Positions 10,574 to 23,000 of a stretch of 64,000 nucleotides of DNA are shown here, piece by piece. Location: assembly GCA_001724265.1 (NCBI GenBank), contig MEDY01000057.1:38593-102592 (forward strand), written 5' to 3'. A model generated the notes under the pieces. That model saw only the letters and a list, made by a program, of their open reading frames with translations. It was not told where the DNA came from and made no database searches. The DNA comes from Rhizaria sp. SCN 62-66 (lineage: Eukaryota; Rhizaria, unplaced). Every line of letters begins with the position of its first letter. Within the stretch, counting starts at the first letter, position 1. The position numbers were made by a program, and so were the translations under genes.

Positions 10574-11962
10574 TGAGGCGAACGGTAGAAGAGAAGGATG
10601 AATACCTTTGTGGAAAGCTAAGAAAGATACGTAAACTTTTGGAGCATAAATTTATGTTATGCTTGTTTTTGTGAGATGACATGCTTTTGAGACACGAGTA
10701 TGCCTGAATTGCGGATAGCAGAGCGGCAGGGAATGAGGGTAGCGAAACATAGTTCAAATCATCTTCCCAATCAGTAGTCAATTCAACACAACGTAGCATA
10801 TAATTCATACACGATATGAACCATTGACAATTACACAACAGCATTCCGGCTAAGTCCAATTTGACAGTGAAACCATTGTAGGGTTCATACGTGAAGAAAG
10901 GCATCCTGACCTTCCGGTTTCGTTCACAGTGCCGCCCTGCTGTACCTAGTGGGACTCGAAAACATGCATTTAGCCGTTGCTAAGGATATTATTTCATGAA
11001 CGTTGTACGAATCATGCTTACCGTATGCCACACATAGTGGGTCATGTTATATCAAAATTTATAAATCAACGACACATGTTGTGGACACAACTTGTCAGAT
11101 CGTCATACGAATTTTCGTCGCCGTCACTCTGAGGTCGCGTCCATCGTGACATCTGCCGACTCAAAGGTATGTGAGATCATTGCAATATGATTTTATTTGT
11201 AGGAATACTGCGGGCAATATTTATTTAAGCATGTAACACTTTGTGTGTCCACATGCAGAAATAATTACACACCTAAATCGCGCAGAGCATCTTGCGATCA
11301 CGAAGCGACGCTACAGTTCGCCATTCACAACAAGCTGACTAGTACGATCTTTTTTAAACAAAGACAAACATCCCCGTGTCGCCACGTCATTCGAATGAGT
11401 TAGTGCCGTTCGGGCCTGAACTACAATGATCACAGTTCATTCCCAAATCATAAGGCGCAGATGTGACATTTACTCACGGCCACATGCAAGCTCAATGAGC
11501 TCGCGCACCGCAGTGACGTCAACGCATGTGATGAAGTTGTTAAGAAGACCACAGTCTTGCCCAGCGTGTCAGCAGCAGATTTGGAAGCAGCCAGAAGCTT
11601 CGTTGCGTACGTCTCAGAGAGGTCGGAGAAGGCGCGTTCGGCACCTGAGTGGAGAAGAGTGCGGGGCCACTTCAAAGCGTTCTTATCGTTGCTGCAATGA
11701 CGCAATTGTAGCCTCGTAGACCATAGGTGCGGGCTGTTTGTAACGCAATGTGCGCCTGCATGCAGCCTCGCCAATAATTATAAGCAAGCGACATTGGCGA
11801 AAGAGTTCGTTCATGGTGTTTTTAGAAAATCATTGATAAACCAAATGCAACACAGAAGCATTAAACAAAGGTTACTTTCAAGCACAATCCCTTCACAAAC
11901 AATCACCACACCACCAAACTACTTGCATTGATCTTATTATACCCCTCTAAACATCACTCAAA
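10574..11962. other. Intergenic spacer with one coding-like remnant
   Basis: The 1.4 kb of mostly AT-rich DNA holds the 5' flank of the coiled-coil gene and the 3' flank of the ARM-like gene. The only stretch with raised GC and coding-like translation is 11470-11774 on the minus strand, listed separately. The rest shows no recognisable feature. Confidence 0.5.
11470..11774 (-). pseudogene. Possible decayed coding fragment
   Basis: On the minus strand one frame reads ERAFSDLSETYATKLLAASK and then loses coding character. A frame shifted near 11545-11560 continues LNNFITCVDVTAVRELIELA and ends at TAA (11470-11472). The two halves together look like one protein segment split by a frameshift, or two exons whose junction I cannot place. 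I do not recognise the family. It could also be chance. Confidence 0.25.
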
Positions 11963-13543
11963 TCACTCAAACCTGGGCGCGACGGTGATGACCCTGTGCA
12001 GCTTCTCCAGCAGCTGCGTGAGCTCACTGTTACCGCTAAACCCATCCTGCTCCAGCTCCGCCCCGCGCAGCAGCAGCGGCATGCCCCCCGCGGCCGCAAA
12101 CTCATCGAACCCGCCGCGACCGAGCAGCGGCGCGGCCCGCAGCATCGCCTCCGCAACGCGGGTCAGACTCGCAGTATCGAGCTCCACGCCCCGCAGCGCG
12201 GCGTCAAGCGCCCAGGCCAGCAGCGCGCCCACGCCCGTGCCGGCAAAGTGCAGTGCAACAAGGCGGAGCTTCCGCACGGGGCCCGAACAGCAGTTGAGCG
12301 CGACCCAGCTCGCCGCCTGCAACGCCGCCTTGGGGCCGGGGCCCCAGCGCGCAGGGGAGCGGATGCGCGGCACGGCAGCGAACACTGCGGAGATGAACTT
12401 GGAGTCAAACAGGGGCTCGCGGAGATCATACTGCGTGATCATGTTCGACGCAAGCTCCATCGCGTGCCGCGAGCCCTCGGCGCTGCACATCGCGCCGTGC
12501 GTCAGCGTTGTTGGCACCGCAGCGTCGTCGTCGTAGCTCTGCGCGTCACTCCGAGCTTGTGCCACAGCGATGCCGGGGCCAAGAACGCTGGCAAACGCGG
12601 CGAGCACGTCTTCGGTAACAATGCTCAGAATGCCCTCTGTGGAGAAGGAGCCTGTGACGCTGGAGAAGATGTGCAGCGCTGCGTCGCGCGTGGGAAGCCG
12701 CTGCATAAACACGCGCATGCACCGTTCACGCAGCTCATCGTCGACCAGCGCGAGATAAAACGGCTCGATGTCCTCGCCCCAGCGCGCCGCCGCGTGCGCG
12801 AGCGTCTGCAGACACAGCGCGCGCCAGTCCCAGCGGCCGTCGTTGTGCTCGAGGCCGGCGTCGTCGCACGCGGCGTTCTCGCCGTCGCGGCCGGGGACGA
12901 GCGCAAGCTTGGCGGCCTCCAACGGCAAGTGCGCAAGCTCGGGGTCGTCACGCGGCATAAAGCGCACGATGGCCATGACGGCCTCAGCCAGCGCGGTCAG
13001 CAGCGCGAGCGAAGAGTGCCGCGGGGCAGCGAAACGAGCGCGGGCCGCTGCGGTCACGCGCTCCACGGCACCAGTGGCCAGGAGACGCGCGAAAACGTCC
13101 AAGTCGTCGGAGCAGTCGGCACGGACGGCACTCGCAAGGACTCCCAGCGCAGCGATGACAAACCCCTCGCTCGCTTTATTGTCGCTGCTATTTTTGTCGG
13201 CGAGGCCGTCGAAGTGCAGGAGCCGGTCGACGGCGTCGTAAGCGTCGTGGGAGAGCAAAATGGTGCAGCCGTCCTCAGACTTGGAGAGGTTGTTGATGAG
13301 ACGCAGCACTTCAAGTGCGCGGCTGTCGGCGGGGGTAGCAGAGCTGCTGGAGACGTTAAGCGTGTCTACTAGCAGTGGCAGCACGCCTGCAGTATTGAGA
13401 GCTGCGGCGAGCTCGTCCATATCGATGTCACTGGCGTCGCTGATACGCGTCAAGAAATAGACTCCGCGCTTCTGCAGAAACGGGTCGTTGGACTGAACCT
13501 CGCTGACAATGTTGGGGAGCAGTTCATCCAAGACCTCTGACAT
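11963..13543 (-). CDS. ARM/HEAT-like helical repeat protein (526 aa)
   Basis: One exon starts at the ATG right after an in-frame TAA and ends in TGA. The protein begins MSEVLDELLPNIVSEV and is built of amphipathic helices with armadillo-like signatures, such as AALNTAGVLPLLVDTLN near residue 50 and LEVLRLINNLSKSEDGC near residue 85. Later helices are less regular. No catalytic motif, signal peptide or membrane segment is seen. Such folds usually act as protein-binding scaffolds; the partner is unknown. It is transcribed divergently from giant gene G1 with about 500 bases between the two starts. Sequence similarity to genes A, B and C in this window is not evident beyond the general helical character. 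Confidence 0.75.
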   Translation of the reverse strand: MSEVLDELLPNIVSEVQSNDPFLQKRGVYFLTRISDASDIDMDELAAALNTAGVLPLLVDTLNVSSSSATPADSRALEVLRLINNLSKSEDGCTILLSHDAYDAVDRLLHFDGLADKNSSDNKASEGFVIAALGVLASAVRADCSDDLDVFARLLATGAVERVTAAARARFAAPRHSSLALLTALAEAVMAIVRFMPRDDPELAHLPLEAAKLALVPGRDGENAACDDAGLEHNDGRWDWRALCLQTLAHAAARWGEDIEPFYLALVDDELRERCMRVFMQRLPTRDAALHIFSSVTGSFSTEGILSIVTEDVLAAFASVLGPGIAVAQARSDAQSYDDDAAVPTTLTHGAMCSAEGSRHAMELASNMITQYDLREPLFDSKFISAVFAAVPRIRSPARWGPGPKAALQAASWVALNCCSGPVRKLRLVALHFAGTGVGALLAWALDAALRGVELDTASLTRVAEAMLRAAPLLGRGGFDEFAAAGGMPLLLRGAELEQDGFSGNSELTQLLEKLHRVITVAPRFE

Positions 13544-14047
13544 TTAGTCGAGCTCTGTGGTCATGATACGAGCAGAATCACAAAGCGCACGAGGCAAGGC
13601 GAAGAGGTAAGGTCAAACCAAAGATATGAGAGTGCAAACATAAGCAAATACGAATATAATAAGAACACGGAACAGAAATACGCGTAGCAGTCCGTTAATT
13701 TAAGCGGCATTAGCATGCGTGATAGATACACACCACACTCAATGCTAAAACAAGCCGACCACAAACGGGCTGGCTGTTTCACCATAAGCGTCGCGCACTA
13801 AGAAAGCTCATCTTTGGAACGCCATTACAAGTGATAGCGTTCGACATCGGTACCATAAGTCTCGGTCACAATTTAAACCGACAATTAATATGTTATTTCT
13901 TATTTTATTGTCTATTCCTGTTTGTCGTCGCATGTAATCTCGCTTGAGGCGTTGACCAGACTCACCAACGCTCTTTTCTCACGCAACTTCAACCTCGACA
14001 GCTTTTGACTTGCGGCACCTGCGAGTCGAGCTTACTGGCAACACAAC
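13544..14047. promoter_or_regulatory. Shared divergent 5' flank of the ARM-like gene and G1
   Basis: This 504-base AT-rich spacer must hold the promoters and 5' UTRs of both genes. I see no clear TATA element or uORF that can be assigned with confidence. Confidence 0.45.
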
Positions 14048-17000
14048 ATGTCTTCTATCGGCGCGGCTGCGGCTACCCGTGCGAAGCAAGAAGCTGCGCT
14101 CCTTGTTGAGGTCCGCAAGCTGACAGATATCACACACACGCCCGCTAAGCGCCACGAAAGCGCCTTCCGTAAGTTCGCCGCTCTCATCTGCCCCAACTGC
14201 AACTACTGTGAGTTCCCCGGTTGCGGCACCCACCACACGCTGCTTACAAACGCCAAGGGCAACGGCCACGCCTCGTGCTCCGGCTGTGAACGCAAAAACC
14301 ACGACTGCAGCACTGACAAGTCCTCTCCATGGTGCGACCACTGCCGCGACTGCAAGCAGTCCCGCGCCGACCCCATGTTCTGGCTCATGCGTGACGCGGC
14401 CGCCTACGCCATGGCCGTCGCCGTGTTTGCCGCCGCGCCCGCCAAGTCCCTCCAATCGCAGGCCATTGTAGCCACGCTCGCACTCGTCTGCGACTGCTGC
14501 GCCGCCGCCGAGATCCAAACCCTCGACGGCGCGCTCCTAACGCCTGCTGCGCACGCCGCGGCCCTCGCGCGCGGCCATGTCTTTACCCTCGAACACTACG
14601 ACCCGCGCTGCACAGGCCCGCTGCGCGCGCTGCCCGTCAGCGTCTCTAAAGTCGAAGCGTTGTACCTCGCGGGCGCGGTCGGGACCACGCGCCGGCTGCC
14701 CGCACCGCGTCCCGACGCCGCGGCCTTCGCGCGGCCCGCGCGCTGGGCGACGCACGCGGCCGTGGACGCCGACCCGGCGCTGCGGTCGCTTAGCCTGCGA
14801 TCGCTGCCCGCGGACCAGCGGTACGCGCTCGCGGCGCTGCCGCGCGAGCCCCACCCGTACCCGGTGTGGATGTCGCGCGGGTTCGTCGGCCAGTTCGGCG
14901 ACCCGTTCGTCAAGGACACCGAGCTGGAGGGCGGACACACGAAGGAGTCGCTTGCGTATCTCGCGCACTATCTCAGCACTCTACGCGCGCGCGTCACCCT
15001 CACCCCCGCAGACAGCCTCAGCAACGCAGTCGACGGCGGTAAGAGTACGAAGGACGGTGCGAGTCGTGTGTTGTGCCCGCTCTCGCCGCAGGGCTGGCGC
15101 GCCGTCGAGAAGGCCGCCGCGCACCTTGCACAGGCGGCGGCGACGGCCGCGGACTTTGCGGTCGTTGCCCGGCTGCCTGCGGTTGACGCGCCCGGTGTGC
15201 GTCTACGTAACGGTCATGTCGTCCGCCAGCGCCGCCGCAAGAACGCTAAGGCCTCTAACACTGTCGCTGCTGCTCCTGATGCTGGTGCTGGTATCCCTGC
15301 TGTGGCGGCCCCCGCGCCCTTGGGTGCAAAACCGACTGAGAAAGACAATGAGAAGGATGGCGAGAGCAAGAGCACGGGCGAGGGTGACAACAATAGCAAG
15401 AACGATGCTGCTGCTGACGATCACGAGAACGACGATATCAGCGATGGCTGCAGCGATGTGGCCGACTCCGACCTCAGCGAGTCTGACCTCACAGACTCCG
15501 CCTCTGACGCTGACGACGACAGCACGAAGGCCGAGGACACCAACAAGACTCAGTCTGTAGTAGTGAGTGCGTCTGCTGGTGACAACAACAGTGATGTTGA
15601 CCTTGACCTTAAGACCGTGTGGGAGAGTTACCAGGCACTGCGCAAGAAGCGCGCCTCTGCTGCTGACGCGGACACTGCGGCCCCGCCGTCCGACACCAAG
15701 AGCGCCGCCGACGATAACAAAGACTATGACGATGCCGACGCCGCACGCAACATGAGCGAGGGCGCCGCGGCCGCCGCTTTCAACCGGCTGAATCGCCTGC
15801 GCAACCGCACGCGTCGCGCCGGCACCGCTAGCGCGGGCGAGTCTGCCAGCAAGGACAACGACGGCGATGATGACGCGTCGTGGGCGGCGCAGGCGATTGC
15901 GCAACAAGGGCTCTCGCCAACTGTGCGCGACCACGCGCTGGCGGCGCTCGTGCGGCAACACGTCGACCGGCTCCAGCGGCTGCAGCCAGGTGAGGCGTTC
16001 GTCTTCCCTGGCGGCTACATGGGCGCATCTTCCGGCCACGCCATCATGCACGTCGTCGTCCGCGGCGGCGCCTGCGGAACGACTGTAAACAGTGACCCCA
16101 CCGACTTGACGCAGTGCGGCACTGTGTCTGCGGACGAGTTTGACTTCATCACCATCAACACGGGCAACGGCCTCCAGTTCCACCCGCCGCAAGTGACCGC
16201 GAGCAAGACGCGCTACGTGACCGCGCTCACAGTCCCGCGCGTGCCCGCGCGCCGCATGCTGTCTGCGCCCTTCTGGCTGCTCTACCTGCGCTGCCTCAAC
16301 TACTCTGCCGACGCGCACGGCGCTGAGCTGCTGTATCAGGTACTGCTGCCTTACCTCGCCGGCGGTGCGCTTGCGCGCGCGGCGACACTGCAGCCTGCGC
16401 GGCTAAACGGCGTCTACCGCACACAGCAGCGTGCGGGCTCGTGCTACTTCCGCTGCGTCACCGAGTGCGCGCGCCACCTCATGCTGTGCCACGGCGCCAG
16501 CGCGGCCGACTGGAAGGCCGTGTCCTTCTGGCTGCGCGCGGCGATGCTCGAAGACGCGCTGCGCGACTTGCACGTCTCGCGCGCGCTGTACGACGCGTCC
16601 GACGTGCCGATGCTGCGCATTGCCGCGAAGCAGACGGTCAACGCGCTGTGCAACTGGACCCGCATCGGCGCCAGCACCGGCGGCGACGCCAGCAGCAAGG
16701 TCGGCGCGGACCGCGCGGGTGTGCCGGTGGAGACGGCGGCGGCGGCGTCTGAGCTGCTGCGGCGCCTCGTGCTGGCGCTGGAGCGCAAGCTCGCCAGTCT
16801 GCCCGTGCCCGACTCGCTGCAGTGGGCGCCGACCTACCTCACTGGCGTCGCCGCTGAGCTCGCTTTTACGCAACGCGTGACAGAGAGCTCGGTCGTTGAC
16901 GTCCCCGTCGCGTCTCCTGCTGCAGTGACGTACGAAGGCGACGAGCCTCTCTTCTCGCTGTCCTTCACGTCGCCCATCGCAGGCGCTGCGACTGCTGCTG

Positions 17001-20000
17001 TTGTGGGCGATGTGACCGCGCACTCGGCCACCTCGCTGGCGCTGCCTTTCATTGCGGCAGAGGATGGCTCGGACGCGGACGACGACGGCGGCGACGGTGA
17101 CGACGACGACATTTACGCACAAGACGGTTCTGCGCCACCCTCGGGCACCAATCCCGCCGACACTTCTTCTATGTCACAGTCGATTTCGCTGGGGAGTCCG
17201 CTGTCGGTGCAGGTGCTGCAGCGCCAGGGCTCGTGCGACGCACCCGATGGCTTTGGTGCGCTGCCGACTGAGGCCGTTGACGCCGCCGGCAGTGAGCGCG
17301 ATCTGGCCGAGCTGCTGCTGCCGCCGACGTCGATGTGCGCGCTGAGCGATAAGGCGCAGACTCTCGCGTACTTGCCACCTGTGCTCAAGCCCGAGTCAAC
17401 TTGCGCGGGCTCCGCTGCGCTTTACGGCGGTTTTGACCCGTTCATTGCGGACCATGCTGCGCACACGGACAAGCTTGCCGGTGACGACATGGCCGAGCCT
17501 GCCCCGGCCGCGCCCGACCTCGTCACTGCCTTCGACAAGGTCGACAAGACTGACGCCGCCGCCGCGGACGCTCCTCAAAGCGCCGCGACAGTGCTGCGCC
17601 GTGAGCATGATGCGGCGGTGGCGACGCTGTCGCAGCTCAACGCCGTGGCCGCGCAGCTGGTTGAGTGCCAGTCGCTGGCGCACTATCACCACGCCGTGCA
17701 CTTCATCGCGACGACGGTGACGGAGCGCCTGCCCGTGCCGCGCACACTGCGCGAGCGCGGGCTCGAGGTCCTGCCTCTGCAGCGCCGGCCCAGCTCTATG
17801 GGCTTCTCCGCCGCGTCTAATACGACGAGCAAACCCGCTGCGGCTGCGGCGACGACAGAGACTCCCGCAACCGCTGCTGTGGCAGCGCTTTCATATGAGT
17901 CCACGGATGCTGGCTTCGTGGTCGAGTTCGAGCCTGGCGCTGCCGCTGCGGCCGCAGCTGACGGCCGTGAATTGAAGCGCTCGCCGTGCTGCCCTTGGCA
18001 GGACGTGCCGCTGACGCGCGCCGAGATCACGACCGCGATCACCGCGGTTGCACGCACTTCCCGCCTGCTGATGGCTGCGGCCGCGAGCACCGACCAGTCC
18101 GCGCCCGCGGCCGTCGCGCGCAACGCCATTGTGGCGGCGCAGCTGCTCGCCATCACCGACGCACTAATGCGCGTGCGTGCTGTGCCCGCGCCCGACGACG
18201 CTGACGCTGACGCGCGCGCAGGACTCTCGCCGTGGGCGGCCGTGCTTGACGGCGGACTGCCGCTTGAGCCACGCGCCACGGACAAGCAACGGTTCGCGAT
18301 TGTTGCGCCCGCGACGTCGAACGCGGACAATGTGCCGCTGGAGACGCTGACGGCGCTGCTACCGCTCACCGAACCCGCCGTCGCCCTCGCCCGCGCGCGC
18401 ACGCTGGCATACCTGAAGGAGCGTGCTGCCCGCGCAGATGTCCTGCTGTTTTCAACAAAGGCACAAAAGCTCTGCTCGTTCTACTACGGACCCGACGACC
18501 CGGAGCTGCGTCTGATGCAGACATTTTCGACCGAGAGCGGCATCACTCTTGACCGCCCAGTGCTGCCGGGCGCGCAGACGGAGTGCTCGCCCCAGGAGGC
18601 GAGCGCGCGCTGGCTCTGCTCCTGCGACGCCTCGACCTCATCCGGGTATGAGCACGAAGTCACGCCGATCGTCACGCGTTTCCCTGAGTTCATGCACTGG
18701 CGCAACGCCGCACTCACGCTGCAGCTGCTACTGATGTCGCCCCGCGCACTGCGCGCTGAGCTGGGCGGGTGTTTGATGACTGAGCGCGGTGTCGAGCTGC
18801 AGTGGTCGTTCTTCAGAGCCTCCGCTGAGCGCAAGTCCATTGTCATTGTGCTCCGTTTTGCTGGCGCCTCAAACGACACATTCATCTTCACGGCGCGCCG
18901 CCGCATCGCCGCCTCACCCGCCTGGCCAGACTATTATATCAAGCCGCCCGCTGAAGGCAGCTCTACCCTTGCGCTCGCCAGCAAACGCGCCTCTGCAGCC
19001 GCCGCGGCCGCGTATCCGAGTGAGTCGTACTCCTCTGGCACCGACATCGTGGCAGCTGTGGCGCCTGTGCCGGCGCCCGCGACGGGACTGTACCACCTGC
19101 GCTACAACGACAACCGCGAGACGACCGCCGTGGGCGCCACCGCCGCCGGCGCCGCCGCTGCGACCGCAGCCACACGCGTCTTCGCCGACGACGTGGACGT
19201 CGATGCGCTCATCGGCAGTCGACACAACAGCGGCAATATCGACACCGCGTCGGGCTTCGCGTCCCGCCGTGACCGTGACGGCCGGCTCCCGCACAGTGTG
19301 CGCATGCAGCCCGCGCTGGTGGCCATGCGCCGCGGCGGCGTCGACTCCTTCGAGGGCGTCGCAGCCTCCACGGCGCCCGCGGCTGCGACGCGCAACGCGA
19401 ACCTGCTGCACTGGGCTGATCTTGACTCGGCACTGCCACAGGCGCTGCGCGAGCCAGAGGTGCTGATGGCGCCCGCGCTGCCGACGTTCCACCATTACCT
19501 CTCGGCCGAGGCCGCGGAGCGTCTGCTGTGCGCGCTCGCGGAGCCCTACGCGCGCATCCCGCTTGTTCTGGCCCAGTTCGCCGCGCCGGGCGCAGAGACG
19601 TGGCTGCTCAACCCGGCGTTGCGCGAACTGCTGTCCGCCGTGATCACCGAGCCCGCGCGTTTCCAGTCAGCCTTCGCGGCTGCGCGCACCGTCACCGCGC
19701 TGCCCGCGCACCCGCTGCGGCTCGGCACGCCCTGCGGCCTGCTCATGAACGAGGTCCTGCACGCGCCCGCAGCCGTACTGGGTCCACTGTGCACGCTCTT
19801 CGATACTGTCGTTGCGCGTTTTGCACCGCCGACCACTGCTGCGGTCACCGCGCTGGACCCCGCACTGTCGTCCGACGCCGCTGTAGCCGCACTCTTTACA
19901 CTGCCAGCGGGGCTCGCCGGCGCCGACGCCGAGGCGCTCGCCGCGCGCTGGACTCTCCCCACAGCGTCGGCCGCGGCGGGTTTTTTCTTCCTCCTGCGGC

Positions 20001-23000
20001 TCGCCGCGCGTGTCGAGCGCTGGTGCGTGTTTGTCCTCGACGCGCTGTGCGCCCGCTCGTACGACCCCGCATCGCCGTACTGCCCGCTCGCGCTGCCGTC
20101 GCCGGCGGCGCTGGCGGCCACGCGCGCTGAGCTCACGGCTGGCCTTGCGCAGCTGCGGCGGCGCATGACGCAGGCCGCGCTGCCGCTGCTGATGCACTGG
20201 CGCCGCCTCTCGCTCGCAGCGCTCACGGCGACGCCGGTGGCGACTGTGGTCGCCGATGACGGCGCTACTGTTGCTGTCGCGGCCGTGCCTGACGCTGTTG
20301 CTATGGCCGCTGCACTTCCGCGCAATCTTGCAATTCACAGCCACATTGCTCTGGTTTTGCGTTGTCAACGCGAGCCCTCTGACGCGACCGCGACTGCTCC
20401 CGGACACCCGATGTTCGCTTACGAGGCTCTTACGCCCGCACAGGCGAGCACGCTGCTGGGCGCGGTCTGCTACACCACGACGTGGAACGCGGGCGCGGAC
20501 GAGTCACAGAGCTCTGCGCCCGCCAAGGCAAAGACTGCAACTGCGACTAATGACGAGAATGCGAAGCCCGCGGAGGCGACGCCAACGGGCGATGAGCAAG
20601 AAGACACGCCCACCGATAGCGTTGGCGACGACGAGCGCGCCGACTGCTGGGCAACACACGTCCCGGTGCCCGCTGACGAGCTCCGTGCACTGCTCGCCGC
20701 ACGCCGCGCGCCTTTGCACGCCTGGATTGTCGCACTGCCCGCGGCGACGCGCTCGGATGTGCTTTCTCGCGCGCTCGAGTGGGTAAGTGACCCGCGGAGC
20801 GGTGCTGAAGCTGCGGCGGCTAGTGGCACTGAGCCTAGCGCCGTGACTTGGGAGCCTGCTGCTGCTGCGCCCGGCGAGTTCTGGAATTCTGCGTCGGAGA
20901 CGTCTTTCAGCTTGCTGACTGGTCTCATCTCGCGCGCTGCCGCAGGTGTGCGACCTGTGCCTACCTCAGTGTCCAAGCACGTCGCCTTTGCAACCGGCGT
21001 GTCTGGCGCAGCGCGCGCGCTGGTCACCGCACAGTCACGCAGGCTGGCGCGCACAACGTACAGCGTCTTCAGCCGTGACATCACCGCTCATGTCTGGGAG
21101 CCGTACTCGCCGCACGACCTGAACGCCGCCGCACCGCGCGCATTGACGGCTGCCGAGGCCGCATCAGGCGTCGAGGATCTTGCTGTGACCGCAGCAGAGT
21201 CCGGCGCCAGTGATGCCGAGGCAACCAGCTCTGCCGCTGTTGTTGAGCGTCACGGTGCCCTCTTCCGTGGCGTCATCTACTCGCGCCGCTACGGTACTGT
21301 GACGCTGGACGACAACGAAGAGTGGGTCGCGCGCCTGTTTGAGCCTTTCCTGACCGAGACCTACGACAAGCCCGACTCTGCCGCGCGTCACGCGGCACTG
21401 ACCTTCTCCTGGTTCTTGCCCCACGCGCCCACATGCGCGTCGGCGGGCTTCACTGCGCTGTTTGGTTTTGACTCGGCGACGGAGACGTGGCGTCTCGCCG
21501 TGCTCTCGCGCCACCGCGCCACGGTGCAGGTTTTCGTGCTGGCCGAGGCGGGCCGTGTGCTGTATCTCTCGCAGGCCTTCACCACGGCCGGTGCGCTTGC
21601 GTTGTCATCCTTCGCACCGGGCGCTGGGTCTACGCTCGTGTCCGCCGCTGCTGCCGCGGGAGACGCCGCCGCACAGGAGCGGCTCCGCGCTCAGGAACAG
21701 GACCGCTTTTTCACCGAGACCAGCCGCTTTGCGCGCGGTAACCCAACGCGTCCGGTGGAGATGGAGGGCTCGCTCGTGCTCCGCGCACGCGCCCCCGCGC
21801 CGCCGCCGCGCTGCACTGACTCGCTGCTTTTCCCGCCCGCTGGCTCGGAGACGATGGTGGTGCCGCAGTGCCTGCTGAACGGCCTGCTGCCCGCTGTGCT
21901 GCTCGAGAGCTTCACGTTCCAGCTGTCGCTGTCAGACTTCTGTCTCCGCGGTGCACCCATCGCGGCCGTAGCCGAGCTGCCGCAGTGGCGCTTCGGACTG
22001 TTGGTCGTGCCGCTGCGCCTGCCCGCGGCCGGTCTTGGAAGCGATGCACCTGCTACCCGTGTTGAACGCCCTCTGGAGTTCCTGCGTCTGCTGGGTCGCG
22101 TCGGTGGCATTGTCTACCGCACGCCCGCGTCCAGCGACGGCACGACGGCGGCACTCACGGAGCACAACTCGGTGCGCGTGCTGGTGAACCTCTCGTGCTC
22201 TGTCCCTGGCTCTGCTCTTGGACGCGTTGCCGACCTGTCCACACGCGTCGAGGACCTCTCACACACGCTGCTGTGGGCGAAGCCTGCGCCCGAGCTCGAC
22301 CTCACTCCGCTTCTGATGCCCACGGGTGCTGCTACCGACGCCCAACGCACTGCCGTTGCATGCGAGCTGCGCGCTCTGCGTCCTGTGAACGGCGAGGAGC
22401 GCGATGAGGCCGCTACTGCGCAGTCGAGCGATCGGAGCGCACTTGCGGAGCGCGTCATCGCTACCAAGCTCACTCTCGACACGCTGTGGTTCCCCCGGCT
22501 TAACTTCACGCTGGTGGTGCGCACCGACGCGTCGGGCCACACACGGCTGCATTCGCGTGAGCACGCCGATATGTACGTGTCTGACGTGCGGTCCTACTCG
22601 CTGGCGCCGCTCTTCATGGGGCTGCCGCACGCGCTGTTGATGCAGAGCCGCGCCAACACGTTCTCTCTGTTCCTACCGTCGTACCCGGTGACGCGGCCCG
22701 TGGTGCGCGTGAGCCCGCTATCGACAGACCTCCGCCAAGAGCGCGATAACACCGATTGGCTCTCGACTGTTTCCGCGCGCTACTACCTTTACTCGGTGCA
22801 TTCGTCGCACACGCGCGTGTTGCCGCCCGAGGGCGCGGGACTGGGCCCCGCAGCGTGCCTCTTCACACTGCGCATGCTGCACCGCAACTACGCCGACGCG
22901 GCGTCGCTGATCGAGACGTGCCGCGTCGACACGCCGCTGTCGGCCGAGGAGGTGTTCCAGCTGCAGCAGGCCGAGGCCACCGTCGGCGACTACCACCCCG

